In this document: positions 39,708 through 46,232 of the stretch, piece by piece
Layout: every line of letters starts with the position of its first letter
How positions within the stretch are numbered: the stretch's first letter is position 1
From: a virus
DNA length: 47,036 bases
Virus record (IMG/VR): IMGVR_UViG_3300031673_000097
Span: 1 to 47,036 of that record
Reading direction: 5' to 3' (one strand)
Made by a program: the position numbers and the translations under genes
The notes under the pieces: generated by a model
Seen by the model: the letters and a program-made list of their open reading frames with translations, nothing else
The model's database searches: none
What the model was told of the DNA's origin: nothing

Positions 39708-40658
39708 TTAAAATAAATCCTGTGGTTCTTTTTCTGTCTCTTTCTCTTCCGGTTCAGGCTCTGGTTCTGGTGGTTTTTCTTTTGCCTTTTTCACCTTTTC
39801 TTTTACCTGGTCAGGAGTTACTCCTTTTTCAGGTTGTATTATTACTTCCGGTTCTTCTATGGGGTAGAATTCTTCCTGTATGTCCTTTGGTTCATCAGTA
39901 TCATTCAGGAACCCGGCCTCCTTTGCTCTGCTTTCAATTTGTTTCATGTTGATTCCTAGTTCCATCCTGTTTTTATACTCTGCTGCTGCAAGTTTTCGCA
40001 TTTCCAGAAATTGAATTCCATCCAGTACTATTGTTGCAAATTGTACATTACCATGATCCTGAGTAGCTTTTTTAATCAGTTTTAGTTTTAATGGCAATCC
40101 CATTAAAACACCATTGGTTTGTTGGGAAAAATATTCAAGGGCAGCAGTAATACTTGAAACACTATTCCAGGAATGAGTTCGCATTCTATACACACCTCCG
40201 ATTTCCATAGAGCAGGCAAGGAAGCAGGAAAGAATTCCGGATACTTTACATTTTTCGGATTTCATAAATTCGCATGTTTTAGGATCACACGGAATATGTT
40301 TTGATGTTGGTTCTTTTTTATCGCTATCATAAACCCGGGTTGCAGTTTCTCCATTTCCACTGCATAGGCATTTATTGCCCTGGTAATATGCGTATTGAGT
40401 GTAGAAATTCATATCTATGGAATCGAATGGAAGCCGGATTGATATTTCTTTGGGTTCTTTTTCTAATTTTTTCATAATCTCTTGATTGATTAGAAAATTA
40501 TTATCCGGCCCTTTTTCTGTTGTGGTTACAACAAAATGGTTGAAACGAACAGGTAATTGATAGTCATTACCTTTTTTTGATTTTCTTTTTTCCGGGCTTT
40601 TCCCACCAATTTTAATCTTTCCGATTTCGGCAAGCCTTGGGTTTAATCCTTTTATCAT
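39708..40658 (-). CDS. Gp3-like / recombination directionality factor-like protein
   Basis: A 316-residue protein with the family pattern: GLNPRLAEIGKIKIGGKSPE at the start, then LPFDSIDMNFYTQYAYYQGN, a Cys cluster (CLCSGNGE, CDPKTCEFMKSEKC and CSGIL-like GILSCFLACS), and THSWNSVSSITAALEYF. It is often found beside YqaJ exonucleases, where a single-strand-binding or annealing role has been suggested. The RDF name comes from phiC31 gp3 relatives; no integrase is seen here. The C-terminal tail is Glu/Lys/Pro-rich. AAAGGAGG ribosome site. Confidence 0.78.
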   Translation of the reverse strand: MIKGLNPRLAEIGKIKIGGKSPEKRKSKKGNDYQLPVRFNHFVVTTTEKGPDNNFLINQEIMKKLEKEPKEISIRLPFDSIDMNFYTQYAYYQGNKCLCSGNGETATRVYDSDKKEPTSKHIPCDPKTCEFMKSEKCKVSGILSCFLACSMEIGGVYRMRTHSWNSVSSITAALEYFSQQTNGVLMGLPLKLKLIKKATQDHGNVQFATIVLDGIQFLEMRKLAAAEYKNRMELGINMKQIESRAKEAGFLNDTDEPKDIQEEFYPIEEPEVIIQPEKGVTPDQVKEKVKKAKEKPPEPEPEPEEKETEKEPQDLF

Positions 40659-40683
40659 GATTTTTCCTCCTTTATTTTAATAC

Positions 40684-40720
40684 GGGGCACCCGGTGCATT
40701 TATAATTATCCAGGTGCCCC
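40684..40720 (-). repeat. GC-rich hairpin upstream of the Gp3-like gene
   Basis: GGGGCACC (40684-40691) pairs with GGTGCCCC (40713-40720) around a 21-base AT-rich loop. Downstream on the minus strand comes TATTAAAATAAAGGAGG, the same kind of A/T stretch and ribosome site that follows the hairpin at 42541-42588. Possible RNA processing site or weak terminator. Confidence 0.7.
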
Positions 40721-40758
40721 AAATCCTTTATTGTCTATTATTTTCTGGCATTAGGTTT

Positions 40759-41832
40759 TCATCTAAACGCCTTCCCATTCCAGGATATAAGACGTTTTCC
40801 GGCTCTGTCATATAAAACAGTTTTTTCTCTACTATCGCTATCAATAACGCTGTCTTGTTTTCGCATCCAGTCCAGGATTTTCACTTTTACTTCTTTACGC
40901 ATTTTTCCAAGCCTTCCGGTCCCTGATATTTCTTTTCCAATATCCTTGTACTCAGCGCATAGCCTTTCAATTTCTTCACTTGCAATTATATTTCCTACAG
41001 GTGAAGGAAAGCAGCGTTTCATATCGTCTACTTCTTCCGGGGTTGGTTCTTGTTTTTCTATTATATGCTTTTGCCACCATTCTTTGTAGACATCGACCAT
41101 CTCTTTATGCAGGTCTTTATTTGCGGTTATGGGATATTGGTGAAAATATCCCATTTGAGCTAGGACAGAAGCCCATTCTGTAGGTTTTATATAAGTAGGT
41201 TCCAAAGTTGGATCATGTTTTTGAATTTCATAATCACCTTTAATGAGTTTTACTATTTCCCGCCCTTCATTTTCCCATTCATCGGGCCGCTTTGGAAATA
41301 CTAGTACTGAGACTATGCATTTTTCTGCACCGATGCATAGGAGTTGATGCTGAACTTGACACTGGACGTATGCAGGGACTTTATCGGTACCAGGTTCTCC
41401 CCAGGTATCATGATATTGCCAGTATGAGGTGGTTTTTCCTTCGTGTAATCTAATAATATTTGATTTTTCCTGATAAATGCCATCTATATGGCATGTAATA
41501 AAGTCACCATAAACTAATACATCCCCATTTGATCCTACTCTATTGAGAGATTTCCTCTTAAATCTATGGCGTGTAACAAATTTTTCTCGATTTATTATTC
41601 TCATTTCGGCTTTATCCTCTGCCAGCTTAACGACTGAATCCTCAAAGGCAGTTCCCCACCGAATGGATGCATTATCCGGGTTTTCCGGCATTACATAGCC
41701 CTGGAGAGAATTGAATCCTGGATATTGTTCTTCCATGAGCAACTGCCATAATTCATATTTGGATTGAAAGCTATTTAAACCCAGGATTGTAGCTGCCCGG
41801 CTCCCACTAATTCCAGTTGGTTTACTTCCCAT
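40759..41832 (-). CDS. YqaJ-type recombination exonuclease
   Basis: A 357-residue protein of the lambda-exonuclease/YqaJ fold: TGISGSRAATILGLNSFQSK at residues 6-25, WGTAFEDSV near 60, HIDGIYQEKS near 108 with the catalytic Asp, and HEGKTTS near 128 with the E-x-K pair. A QCQVQHQLL strand follows. It degrades one DNA strand and works with an annealing or single-strand-binding protein, for which the adjacent Gp3-like protein is the candidate. The start overlaps its upstream neighbour. Confidence 0.88.
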   Translation of the reverse strand: MGSKPTGISGSRAATILGLNSFQSKYELWQLLMEEQYPGFNSLQGYVMPENPDNASIRWGTAFEDSVVKLAEDKAEMRIINREKFVTRHRFKRKSLNRVGSNGDVLVYGDFITCHIDGIYQEKSNIIRLHEGKTTSYWQYHDTWGEPGTDKVPAYVQCQVQHQLLCIGAEKCIVSVLVFPKRPDEWENEGREIVKLIKGDYEIQKHDPTLEPTYIKPTEWASVLAQMGYFHQYPITANKDLHKEMVDVYKEWWQKHIIEKQEPTPEEVDDMKRCFPSPVGNIIASEEIERLCAEYKDIGKEISGTGRLGKMRKEVKVKILDWMRKQDSVIDSDSREKTVLYDRAGKRLISWNGKAFR

Positions 41833-42013
41833 CGGATGCCTTCCCCTTCCAATCTTTGAATACAGTATTTAACATTCCTATTACCTTGGGTTTAAGGTAT
41901 ATTCGATCTGTTGGATCATTAAGATCATTATTATGCAATACTACACCATCCCCGTTGAATAAAGCATAAACACCATCACCAAGGTATTTTACATTTTCGT
42001 TTTCTCTTGCCAT
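41822..42013 (-). CDS. 63-residue hypothetical phage protein
   Basis: A compact protein (NVKYLGDGVYALFNGDGVVL, then NDPTDRIYLKPKVIGML), typical of small uncharacterised phage proteins seen next to exonuclease genes. TAATG overlap with upstream gene. Function unknown. Confidence 0.7.
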   Translation of the reverse strand: MARENENVKYLGDGVYALFNGDGVVLHNNDLNDPTDRIYLKPKVIGMLNTVFKDWKGKASDGK

Positions 42014-42210
42014 TATTCCAGTACCTCCTGCACATTTTTGCAGTGCTTAATTAAGATTTTTGTGTATCCTATACTTTTAAGATGGTAGAAAAAATAACCT
42101 TCATAGGAATATCCGGTGTACTCGATATTATTTATACTGGCTTGGGTTTTTGTTCCTCTTAGTTTTGCATCCGCAAAGGTTGTTGGAATGTAGGCGGTTT
42201 GATTACTCAT
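42013..42210 (-). CDS. 65-residue hypothetical protein
   Basis: ATG at 42210 after CGGAGGAACC. Middle is aromatic-rich (YTGYSYEGYFFYHL). No family recognised. Confidence 0.6.
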   Translation of the reverse strand: MSNQTAYIPTTFADAKLRGTKTQASINNIEYTGYSYEGYFFYHLKSIGYTKILIKHCKNVQEVLE

Positions 42211-42518
42211 TTGGTTCCTCCGAGTGTATTGGTTTTAGGATTATAATGATATCTACAGAGATCAGAACCAAATATTGAAGAACAAGGTTTATTAGCACAA
42301 GGTGAACAATCAGAATAAATAGTTTCTGAATTGAAATCATGCCTCTCTTTTCTTTTATCACAATTTCTTGAATCCGGTAAAATGTTTTTTTCTTCTCTAA
42401 ACTCAGCAGGACAATTTTTTTTATTACATTCAAAACATGTTTTTTTGCAAGTTTCTACTTTTGATATTATTGGACCTTGCACATACTTGCAATATTTTTT
42501 AAACTCAATAAATTCCAT
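42207..42518 (-). CDS. Cys-rich 103-residue protein
   Basis: Fourteen or so Cys in two clusters: KKTCFECNKKNCP and SDCSPCANKPCSS. This suggests zinc or Fe-S binding. It is the first gene downstream of the non-coding RNA block, with AAAGGAGG ribosome site. Confidence 0.65.
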   Translation of the reverse strand: MEFIEFKKYCKYVQGPIISKVETCKKTCFECNKKNCPAEFREEKNILPDSRNCDKRKERHDFNSETIYSDCSPCANKPCSSIFGSDLCRYHYNPKTNTLGGTK

Positions 42519-42540
42519 AATTGTTTCCTCCTTTAAAATA

Positions 42541-42588
42541 AGGACAACCGGATTTCGTAGATGTTTAAAAATACTAATCCGGTGTCCT
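42541..42588 (-). terminator. Hairpin closing the non-coding block (bidirectional)
   Basis: AGGACAACCGGATT (42541-42554) pairs with AATCCGGTGTCCT (42576-42588), 13 pairs with one bulge. On the plus strand it is followed by a TGATTATTTTTTT tract, typical of an intrinsic terminator; on the minus strand it precedes the ribosome site of 42518. Confidence 0.6.
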
Positions 42589-42701
42589 AATGATTATTTT
42601 TTTAGGTTGATAATCAACAACTGGTTTTTTGTCTTTTACACTGCAAAATATCCATGGTTTTTGCACATGCCAGGAACCACCTGGATAGACCACAGCAGCC
42701 G

Positions 42702-42712
42702 GGAGTTGAACC
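42702..42712 (-). other. T-arm/B-box-like string
   Basis: On the minus strand GGTTCAACTCC matches the tRNA T-arm consensus, flanked by CA and CGG. The stem has one mismatch and no acceptor, anticodon or D arm is found around it. A tRNA or tmRNA relic, or chance. Confidence 0.25.
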
Positions 42713-42756
42713 CTGGAAGGAACAGGTAATCCTTGATTTTATCACAAACTTTCTAA

Positions 42757-42905
42757 AATAAATAGGGGCTTCCACCCTATCCAACGGTTCCACCCGCCTT
42801 TTCGGTTTTATTATTCTCTTTCGGTCATTCCGACAAAGCACCTGCACGTGTCTCCATCCACGGGACGGTAAGTTTATTTTATGACGTTGCTACTTCGTCC
42901 TTAAT
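42757..42905 (-). ncRNA. Structured RNA segment, weakly T-box-like, with terminator hairpin
   Basis: Leftward from 42905: GGACG (42896-42900) can pair with CGTCC (42863-42867), a CGTG/CACG hairpin follows, then TCGG/CCGA, then GGGTGGAACCG (42785-42795). Finally ATAGGG/CCCTAT (42762-42780) is followed by UUAUUUU. The GGGTGGAACCG string matches most of the T-box core (AGGGUGGNACCGCG). However, I cannot place a stem I with a specifier, and the downstream gene is not a tRNA-related gene. Treat as a structured RNA of unknown class. Confidence 0.4.
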
Positions 42906-42912
42906 AAATATC

Positions 42913-43000
42913 TAAAATAAAAAAGCCATTCGTTGGCTATCCGGCGTGTGGGGCACCTTCAAGCCAGCAAATGGCTTTTCTTAACAGCCCCACACTGTAT
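42913..43000 (-). ncRNA. Promoter-driven small RNA with interlocking stems and terminator
   Basis: Predicted transcript starts near 43000 and ends at a U-tract near 42913, about 88 nt. GTGTGGGGC (42987-42995) can pair with GCCCCACAC (42946-42954). AAAAGCCATTTGCTGGCT (42962-42979) can pair with AGCCAACGAATGGCTTTT (42921-42938), 18 positions with two mismatches, directly followed by U6AU4. The two stems interlock (pseudoknot geometry) or are mutually exclusive; a smaller hairpin AAGCCA/TGGCTT is nested. No open frame covers it. Confidence 0.65.
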
Positions 43001-43006
43001 GTTTTT

Positions 43007-43035
43007 AATCTAACACAACTTTATTATTTTGTCAA
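43007..43035 (-). promoter_or_regulatory. Promoter of the small RNA (extended -10)
   Basis: On the minus strand TTGACA (43030-43035), 17-bp spacer, TGTTAGATT (extended -10 with TAGATT at 43007-43012). The predicted start is about five bases upstream of the first pairing strand, GTGTGGGGC. The -35 box lies in the last codons of the preceding gene. Confidence 0.75.
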
Positions 43036-43208
43036 GTCTTTTTTTCATGATCCTTACAAAATAATTTCCATTCATCATTTACTTTTTTATTTTTCCATCC
43101 TTCTGCTTTCATTTTTTCTTTGTTGATGTGATACGGCCCATCAAGTTCAAGTTTTGCTTTGCATTCTTGTGTGGTTGTATCACAGGTTAAAATTGTTTTA
43201 ATTCCCAT
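43032..43208 (-). CDS. 58-residue hypothetical protein
   Basis: ATG at 43208; a TTG two codons earlier is closer to AAAGGAG. Two Cys (TCDTTTQEC) and a Lys-rich C-terminal half. Similar short zinc-binding-like proteins are common in phages. Its end carries the promoter of the next RNA. Confidence 0.6.
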   Translation of the reverse strand: MGIKTILTCDTTTQECKAKLELDGPYHINKEKMKAEGWKNKKVNDEWKLFCKDHEKKT

Positions 43209-43210
43209 AA

Positions 43211-43633
43211 TCAAAATTCTCCTTTCACTTCAAAATTAAAATAAAATTTATTGTATGCACCCTCTAAGAGGGCATTATTATTAATTTCGGCTTCATTATA
43301 TTCATGATTATTAGTAGAATAGGGAAAAATTGGGTGAAAACAAAAATGTTCAAATCCTATTTCAAAGCCTTTATATCTTATTCCTGTTGCTATTCTATAT
43401 CTATCACAATCAGGATAGAATATTAATTTTGTTTTGTGAGCATGGAATAAATTATTTATTGATCCTTTTATAAAAAATAAATCTATAAAATATAAATCAA
43501 CTCCTAATTCTAAATAATAAGCATTATCAAGCTCCAATAAATCATATTCTTTTTCATTTATTCCATAGTATAGATTATAATCCGGGAGATAGGCTCCCTG
43601 GAAAAATAATGTAATTAACAATATTTTAATCAT
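43211..43633 (-). CDS. Secreted/envelope hypothetical protein
   Basis: A 140-residue protein with an N-terminal signal-like stretch (IKILLITLFFQGAYLPDY), then aromatic-rich strands (GIRYKGFEIGFEHFCFHP) reminiscent of outer-membrane or periplasmic beta proteins. Function unknown; a superinfection-exclusion or host envelope role is possible. Confidence 0.55.
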   Translation of the reverse strand: MIKILLITLFFQGAYLPDYNLYYGINEKEYDLLELDNAYYLELGVDLYFIDLFFIKGSINNLFHAHKTKLIFYPDCDRYRIATGIRYKGFEIGFEHFCFHPIFPYSTNNHEYNEAEINNNALLEGAYNKFYFNFEVKGEF

Positions 43634-43964
43634 TCTGTTTTTCCTTTAATTTTTTGATCTCTTTTTTTAATTCGCTGTTTATTTCGGCAGGTGTTTTTCC
43701 GGTTTTCTTCTGAATTGTTACCGTAAATTCTCCCATGTTTATATCAACTACTGTCATTTCAACATAATTTCTACCACCTGATTTTTTGAAAAAAGACAAA
43801 ACTTCTTTTATGAAATATCTAAAATTAGGATGCTGCATAATCACGTGAGTTTCTTCTGGGGTTATCTCTAGTTTCTTTATTTTAGGTTTTTCACAAAAAG
43901 CACATCTCCATATAGGATCATTTGACCACTGAGACATATTATTTCCGCATATTTTACATTTCAT
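43626..43964 (-). CDS. Zinc-ribbon protein with C-terminal helix
   Basis: A 112-residue protein: CKICGNN at residues 3-9 and CAFCEKP at 22-28 form a zinc ribbon, followed by a beta middle and a Lys/Glu helix. Start overlaps the preceding gene. Unknown role. Confidence 0.65.
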   Translation of the reverse strand: MKCKICGNNMSQWSNDPIWRCAFCEKPKIKKLEITPEETHVIMQHPNFRYFIKEVLSFFKKSGGRNYVEMTVVDINMGEFTVTIQKKTGKTPAEINSELKKEIKKLKEKQND

Positions 43965-44383
43965 CTTGTTTTTCCTTTATATAATTCTTTATCGGTCATT
44001 TCGTGCCCTATGATTTCCATATTATGCAAATCATAAGTCTTAATATCACCATTAAAAATATAGTTCCATTTTCCTTCATACCACCACTTAAATTCATATA
44101 AAGATTTTACATTATTCCAAGTAACTTTTAAAATAGTTTTACTGTCACTTAAAAACAAATGACCTTCATATATTTCTTTTCCATTTTTATCATCTTTTCC
44201 AGTATATTGATAAAGAATAAAATCACCTTTTCTTATAATATACTCTCCATTTGTTACCGGATTAACGGCTATGCAAGACATTATTGTTTTATTATCGAAA
44301 TCATCATAATTTATTCCCCATACTTTAACCATCTGGTCGTTTTTTATGTCATATGCTATAAATCTATAGCTATCACAATCCAT
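43961..44383 (-). CDS. YopX-family protein
   Basis: A 140-residue protein with the YopX layout: FIAYDIKNDQMVKV at the start, LYQYTGKDDKNGKEIYEGHL (the Q-x-TG-x-D-x-NGKEIYEGD block), a beta middle and the C-terminal NMEIIGH segment. YopX proteins are common early phage genes of unknown function. AAGGATG ribosome site. Confidence 0.82.
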   Translation of the reverse strand: MDCDSYRFIAYDIKNDQMVKVWGINYDDFDNKTIMSCIAVNPVTNGEYIIRKGDFILYQYTGKDDKNGKEIYEGHLFLSDSKTILKVTWNNVKSLYEFKWWYEGKWNYIFNGDIKTYDLHNMEIIGHEMTDKELYKGKTR

Positions 44384-44386
44384 AAT

Positions 44387-44944
44387 TCATCCTTCCAAAC
44401 AATCTATAACTTTTTGTGCATAGCCCACAACCTTGATTACAAAATCAGATTGTTCTTTCAACTCTGCCGGTAATTCTTCCAGGTGAGCTTTTGCATATCC
44501 TGAGATTTCACAATCACACGTTGGCATAGCTTCAAAGATTACACGAAATTCAAATGCAGTAGAAGATAGTTGTAGATTTTCTTTCGTAAAATCATTTTCT
44601 TCCATCCGGTCTAATTCGTATTCTATCCAGGTTAATGAATCATTCAAAGCTGTATTGCATTGATAGCAAAAATTTATATTTTCATGGTCGCTATTATTAT
44701 CCTGATATAGATAAATACTCTCTGGGACTTCCTTCCTTATTTTTTTTAAAGTTTTTTCATAACATTCCTTATTATCGCAGCAATCATATTCAGAGCTTAT
44801 TTCTTCATAATTATCTTCACTAACAACGAAATAATAAATCCAGTCTGTAACTTTTTGTTTGTCGTATTTTTTCAAAAGTTCGACTGCCTTGTCTAATATT
44901 TTTTGTTGCTCGTCTGATATCTTCATCATATAATCAATAGACAT
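44387..44944 (-). CDS. Helical hypothetical protein with Cys pairs
   Basis: A 185-residue protein with AAAGGAG before ATG 44944. CCDNKEC and FCYQC suggest zinc or redox binding, within a mostly helical, acidic protein. The N-terminal part (ISDEQQKILDKAVELLKKYD) could be a helix-turn-helix-like pair, but this is not firm. Confidence 0.6.
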   Translation of the reverse strand: MSIDYMMKISDEQQKILDKAVELLKKYDKQKVTDWIYYFVVSEDNYEEISSEYDCCDNKECYEKTLKKIRKEVPESIYLYQDNNSDHENINFCYQCNTALNDSLTWIEYELDRMEENDFTKENLQLSSTAFEFRVIFEAMPTCDCEISGYAKAHLEELPAELKEQSDFVIKVVGYAQKVIDCLEG

Positions 44945-44956
44945 AATTTTACTCCT

Positions 44957-45037
44957 TTATTTTGTAATCTTTATGATTAAAAATATAATTAAGATTAAAG
45001 ATAAAACTAATATTATAATAGAATATATGGAAAACAT
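44957..45037 (-). CDS. 26-residue single-helix membrane peptide
   Basis: From ATG 45037 (AAGGAA six to seven bases upstream) to TAA 44957: MFSIYSIIILVLSLILIIFL and a basic end IIKITK. Entirely a membrane helix. The alternative ATG 45043 overlaps the upstream stop. Similar micro-peptides can be holin-like or regulatory. AT-rich DNA easily yields hydrophobic short frames, so moderate support. Confidence 0.4.
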   Translation of the reverse strand: MFSIYSIIILVLSLILIIFLIIKITK

Positions 45038-45039
45038 TA

Positions 45040-45252
45040 TCATTTCCTTCTATAAATCTTAAAAATTTTTCCGGTTGCGGAAATTATTGATTTTTTCCAT
45101 TTTATTGGAACTGTTCCGGTTTCATTTACGATCGCACACGCTTCTTTGAGACATTCTACAAGGGAATCAATTATTTGATTACATCGTTCATGAGGAATAG
45201 AACAGAGTAGACAATCTTCTATAGTGTGATCGCAATTGGAACAGTTAGACAT
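45040..45252 (-). CDS. Cys-rich 70-residue protein
   Basis: SNCSNCDHTIEDCLLCSIPH has four Cys in 20 residues, then a basic helical C terminus. Zinc-binding likely. GGAGG before ATG 45252. Follows the broken DUF5131 fragment. Confidence 0.6.
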   Translation of the reverse strand: MSNCSNCDHTIEDCLLCSIPHERCNQIIDSLVECLKEACAIVNETGTVPIKWKKSIISATGKIFKIYRRK

Positions 45253-45254
45253 TT

Positions 45255-45450
45255 TTATACCTCCGGGAATTCTTGTCTAAGATTTTTATCTGTTAATCTA
45301 TCACATTTTTCCTTCATGAAAACAGGAATAGTGCTATCAAAAAAAGGTTGTAATATATCTTCTGATAATACAGGTTTATTTTTTTCTGTTGCCAGTTTCC
45401 GGTCCTACTATAAGCCAGTCAATAGATTTTTTACCTATAATTATTTTCAT
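45255..45450 (-). pseudogene. Frameshifted fragment of DUF5131 (Gp37/Gp68 type) protein
   Basis: From ATG 45450 the frame reads MKIIIGKKSIDWLIVGPETG and then stops at TAA after an A7 run. In the +1 frame from the same point it continues KPVLSEDILQPFFDSTIPVF, then MKEKC... and ends QEFPEV at 45255. The two halves together resemble the C-terminal part of DUF5131 (IDW-IVG-ETG ... IPVF-K ... EFPE). Loss of one A would restore a 64-residue frame. Either a true frameshift, a slippery decoding site or a read error in the A7 tract. Confidence 0.6.
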
Positions 45451-45611
45451 AATAACTCTTTATCCTGCTTAATTTTTCCTTCTTTAATAAGCAGATCATC
45501 AACTAATCTTCTTATTATAGCAGATGCACTACTACTATTTTCTATAGCTACAATTTTTAACTTTCTCCATCTATCGTAATCAATATTGATAGTTCTTACA
45601 ACTCTTCCCAT
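45447..45611 (-). CDS. Ribbon-helix-helix (CopG/Arc-like) regulator
   Basis: A 54-residue protein starting ATG 45611 after GGAG. The N terminus MGRVVRTINIDYDRWRKLKI gives a strand with alternating basic residues, then ASAIIRRLVDDLLIK gives the second helix. This matches RHH regulators. First gene after the leftward promoter at 45650-45678, and adjacent to four copies of a 16-bp motif, so it is a natural candidate for autoregulation. Confidence 0.7.
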   Translation of the reverse strand: MGRVVRTINIDYDRWRKLKIVAIENSSSASAIIRRLVDDLLIKEGKIKQDKELL

Positions 45612-45634
45612 TTATAACTCCTTTTTTAAAACTT

Positions 45635-45650
45635 GTAAATCTTAATATAA
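45635..45650 (+). promoter_or_regulatory. 16-bp control motif, degenerate copy
   Basis: GTAAATCTTAATATAA, a variant of GTAAATCCTTATATAA; overlaps the start region of the leftward promoter (-10 at 45650-45655). Confidence 0.6.
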
Positions 45651-45678
45651 ATATATCATTATATTTTCATATTGTCAA
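45650..45678 (-). promoter_or_regulatory. Leftward early promoter
   Basis: Minus strand TTGACA (45673-45678), 17-bp spacer, TATATT (45650-45655). Expected start near 45643, leader of about 30 nt before the RHH gene ATG. Confidence 0.8.
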
Positions 45679-45766
45679 GGGTAAAATATAAGAAAAACAT
45701 AATAATCATAATTAATTTTAAAAAAACCTAATTAATTAAATATCTATGTTATAAGCAATTACGCTA

Positions 45767-45793
45767 TTTATTATGTTTATTATGTTTATTATG
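45767..45793 (+). repeat. Iteron array 1: three TTTATTATG units
   Basis: Three perfect 9-bp units, then TTTTATATA. Repeated identically at 46050-46076 in the same orientation, 283 bp away. Inverted, less perfect units (CATAATAAT) occur near 45699 and 45905. Confidence 0.85.
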
Positions 45794-45829
45794 TTTTATA
45801 TATAGGATTTCTATATAATAAAAAAACTT

Positions 45830-45845
45830 GTAAATCCTTATATAA
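45830..45845 (+). promoter_or_regulatory. 16-bp control motif, copy 1
   Basis: GTAAATCCTTATATAA, exact. Its start is part of an inverted repeat ACTTGTAAAT (45826-45835) / ATTTACAAGT (45856-45865). Confidence 0.7.
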
Positions 45846-46049
45846 CTATATAAACATTTACAAGTTGTTAAATAGTTAGAGAAAGTATAAAAAAAGGGTA
45901 ATAATCATAATAAGTATAATAATAATAATAATAATAATAATAATTAATTATATTATTTATTATTATTATTATTATTATATATACTATAAGGAATTACAGG
46001 CTATGTACTTTCTTTAGAAAAATATTTACTTACTAATTATATTTTAATT

Positions 46050-46076
46050 TTTATTATGTTTATTATGTTTATTATG
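46050..46076 (+). repeat. Iteron array 2: three TTTATTATG units
   Basis: Second identical 3 x 9-bp array, followed by TTTTTTCG. Confidence 0.85.
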
Positions 46077-46114
46077 TTTTTTCGACATTTTTAAAAAGTA
46101 AAACTTGAAAATGT

Positions 46115-46130
46115 TTATATAAGGATTTAC
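46115..46130 (-). promoter_or_regulatory. 16-bp control motif, copy 2 (inverted)
   Basis: TTATATAAGGATTTAC on the plus strand, the exact reverse complement of copies 1 and 3. Confidence 0.7.
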
Positions 46131-46158
46131 ACGTTTTACTTTTTTGCCTAAATTTCCT

Positions 46159-46174
46159 GTAAATCCTTATATAA
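46159..46174 (+). promoter_or_regulatory. 16-bp control motif, copy 3
   Basis: GTAAATCCTTATATAA, exact, 23 bp upstream of the -35 box of the rightward promoter at 46197. Confidence 0.7.
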
Positions 46175-46196
46175 TTATACACAAATACATAATTTA

Positions 46197-46225
46197 TTGA
46201 CACAAAAGAATAAATATGTTATGCT
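46197..46225 (+). promoter_or_regulatory. Rightward promoter giving a leaderless mRNA
   Basis: TTGACA (46197-46202), 17-bp spacer, TATGCT (46220-46225). The expected start falls at or next to ATG 46233; no ribosome site precedes it. Confidence 0.7.
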
Positions 46226-46232
46226 TTATCCT

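Larger units (their letters stand above)
45680..46190. other. AT-rich intergenic control region, candidate replication origin
   Basis: No open frame of note. It holds two identical iteron arrays (45767-45793 and 46050-46076), three exact copies of a 16-bp motif, an ACTTGTAAAT/ATTTACAAGT inverted repeat (45826-45865) and a TAA/TTA tract (45917-45980) able to form a long AU hairpin. It lies between the divergent leftward replication operon and the rightward gene, a common place for phage origins and control regions. Confidence 0.6.

Noticed and set aside
39708-40658. RDF as proof of a serine integrase system
   Set aside because: No integrase or clear attachment site in the window; the family is widespread next to YqaJ exonucleases without one.
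42331-42729. Plus-strand 132-residue frame
   Set aside because: It runs opposite the Cys-rich gene and across a hairpin, without ribosome site or promoter.
42660-42730. A tRNA gene on the minus strand
   Set aside because: Only the T-arm-like string fits; no acceptor, D or anticodon arms could be paired.
42614-42847. 77-residue minus-strand frame in the non-coding block
   Set aside because: No ribosome site, composition unlike neighbours, and it runs through a terminator hairpin and other paired elements; better explained as RNA.
45917-45980. CRISPR-like array in the TAA/TTA tract
   Set aside because: Simple trinucleotide run with no spacers.
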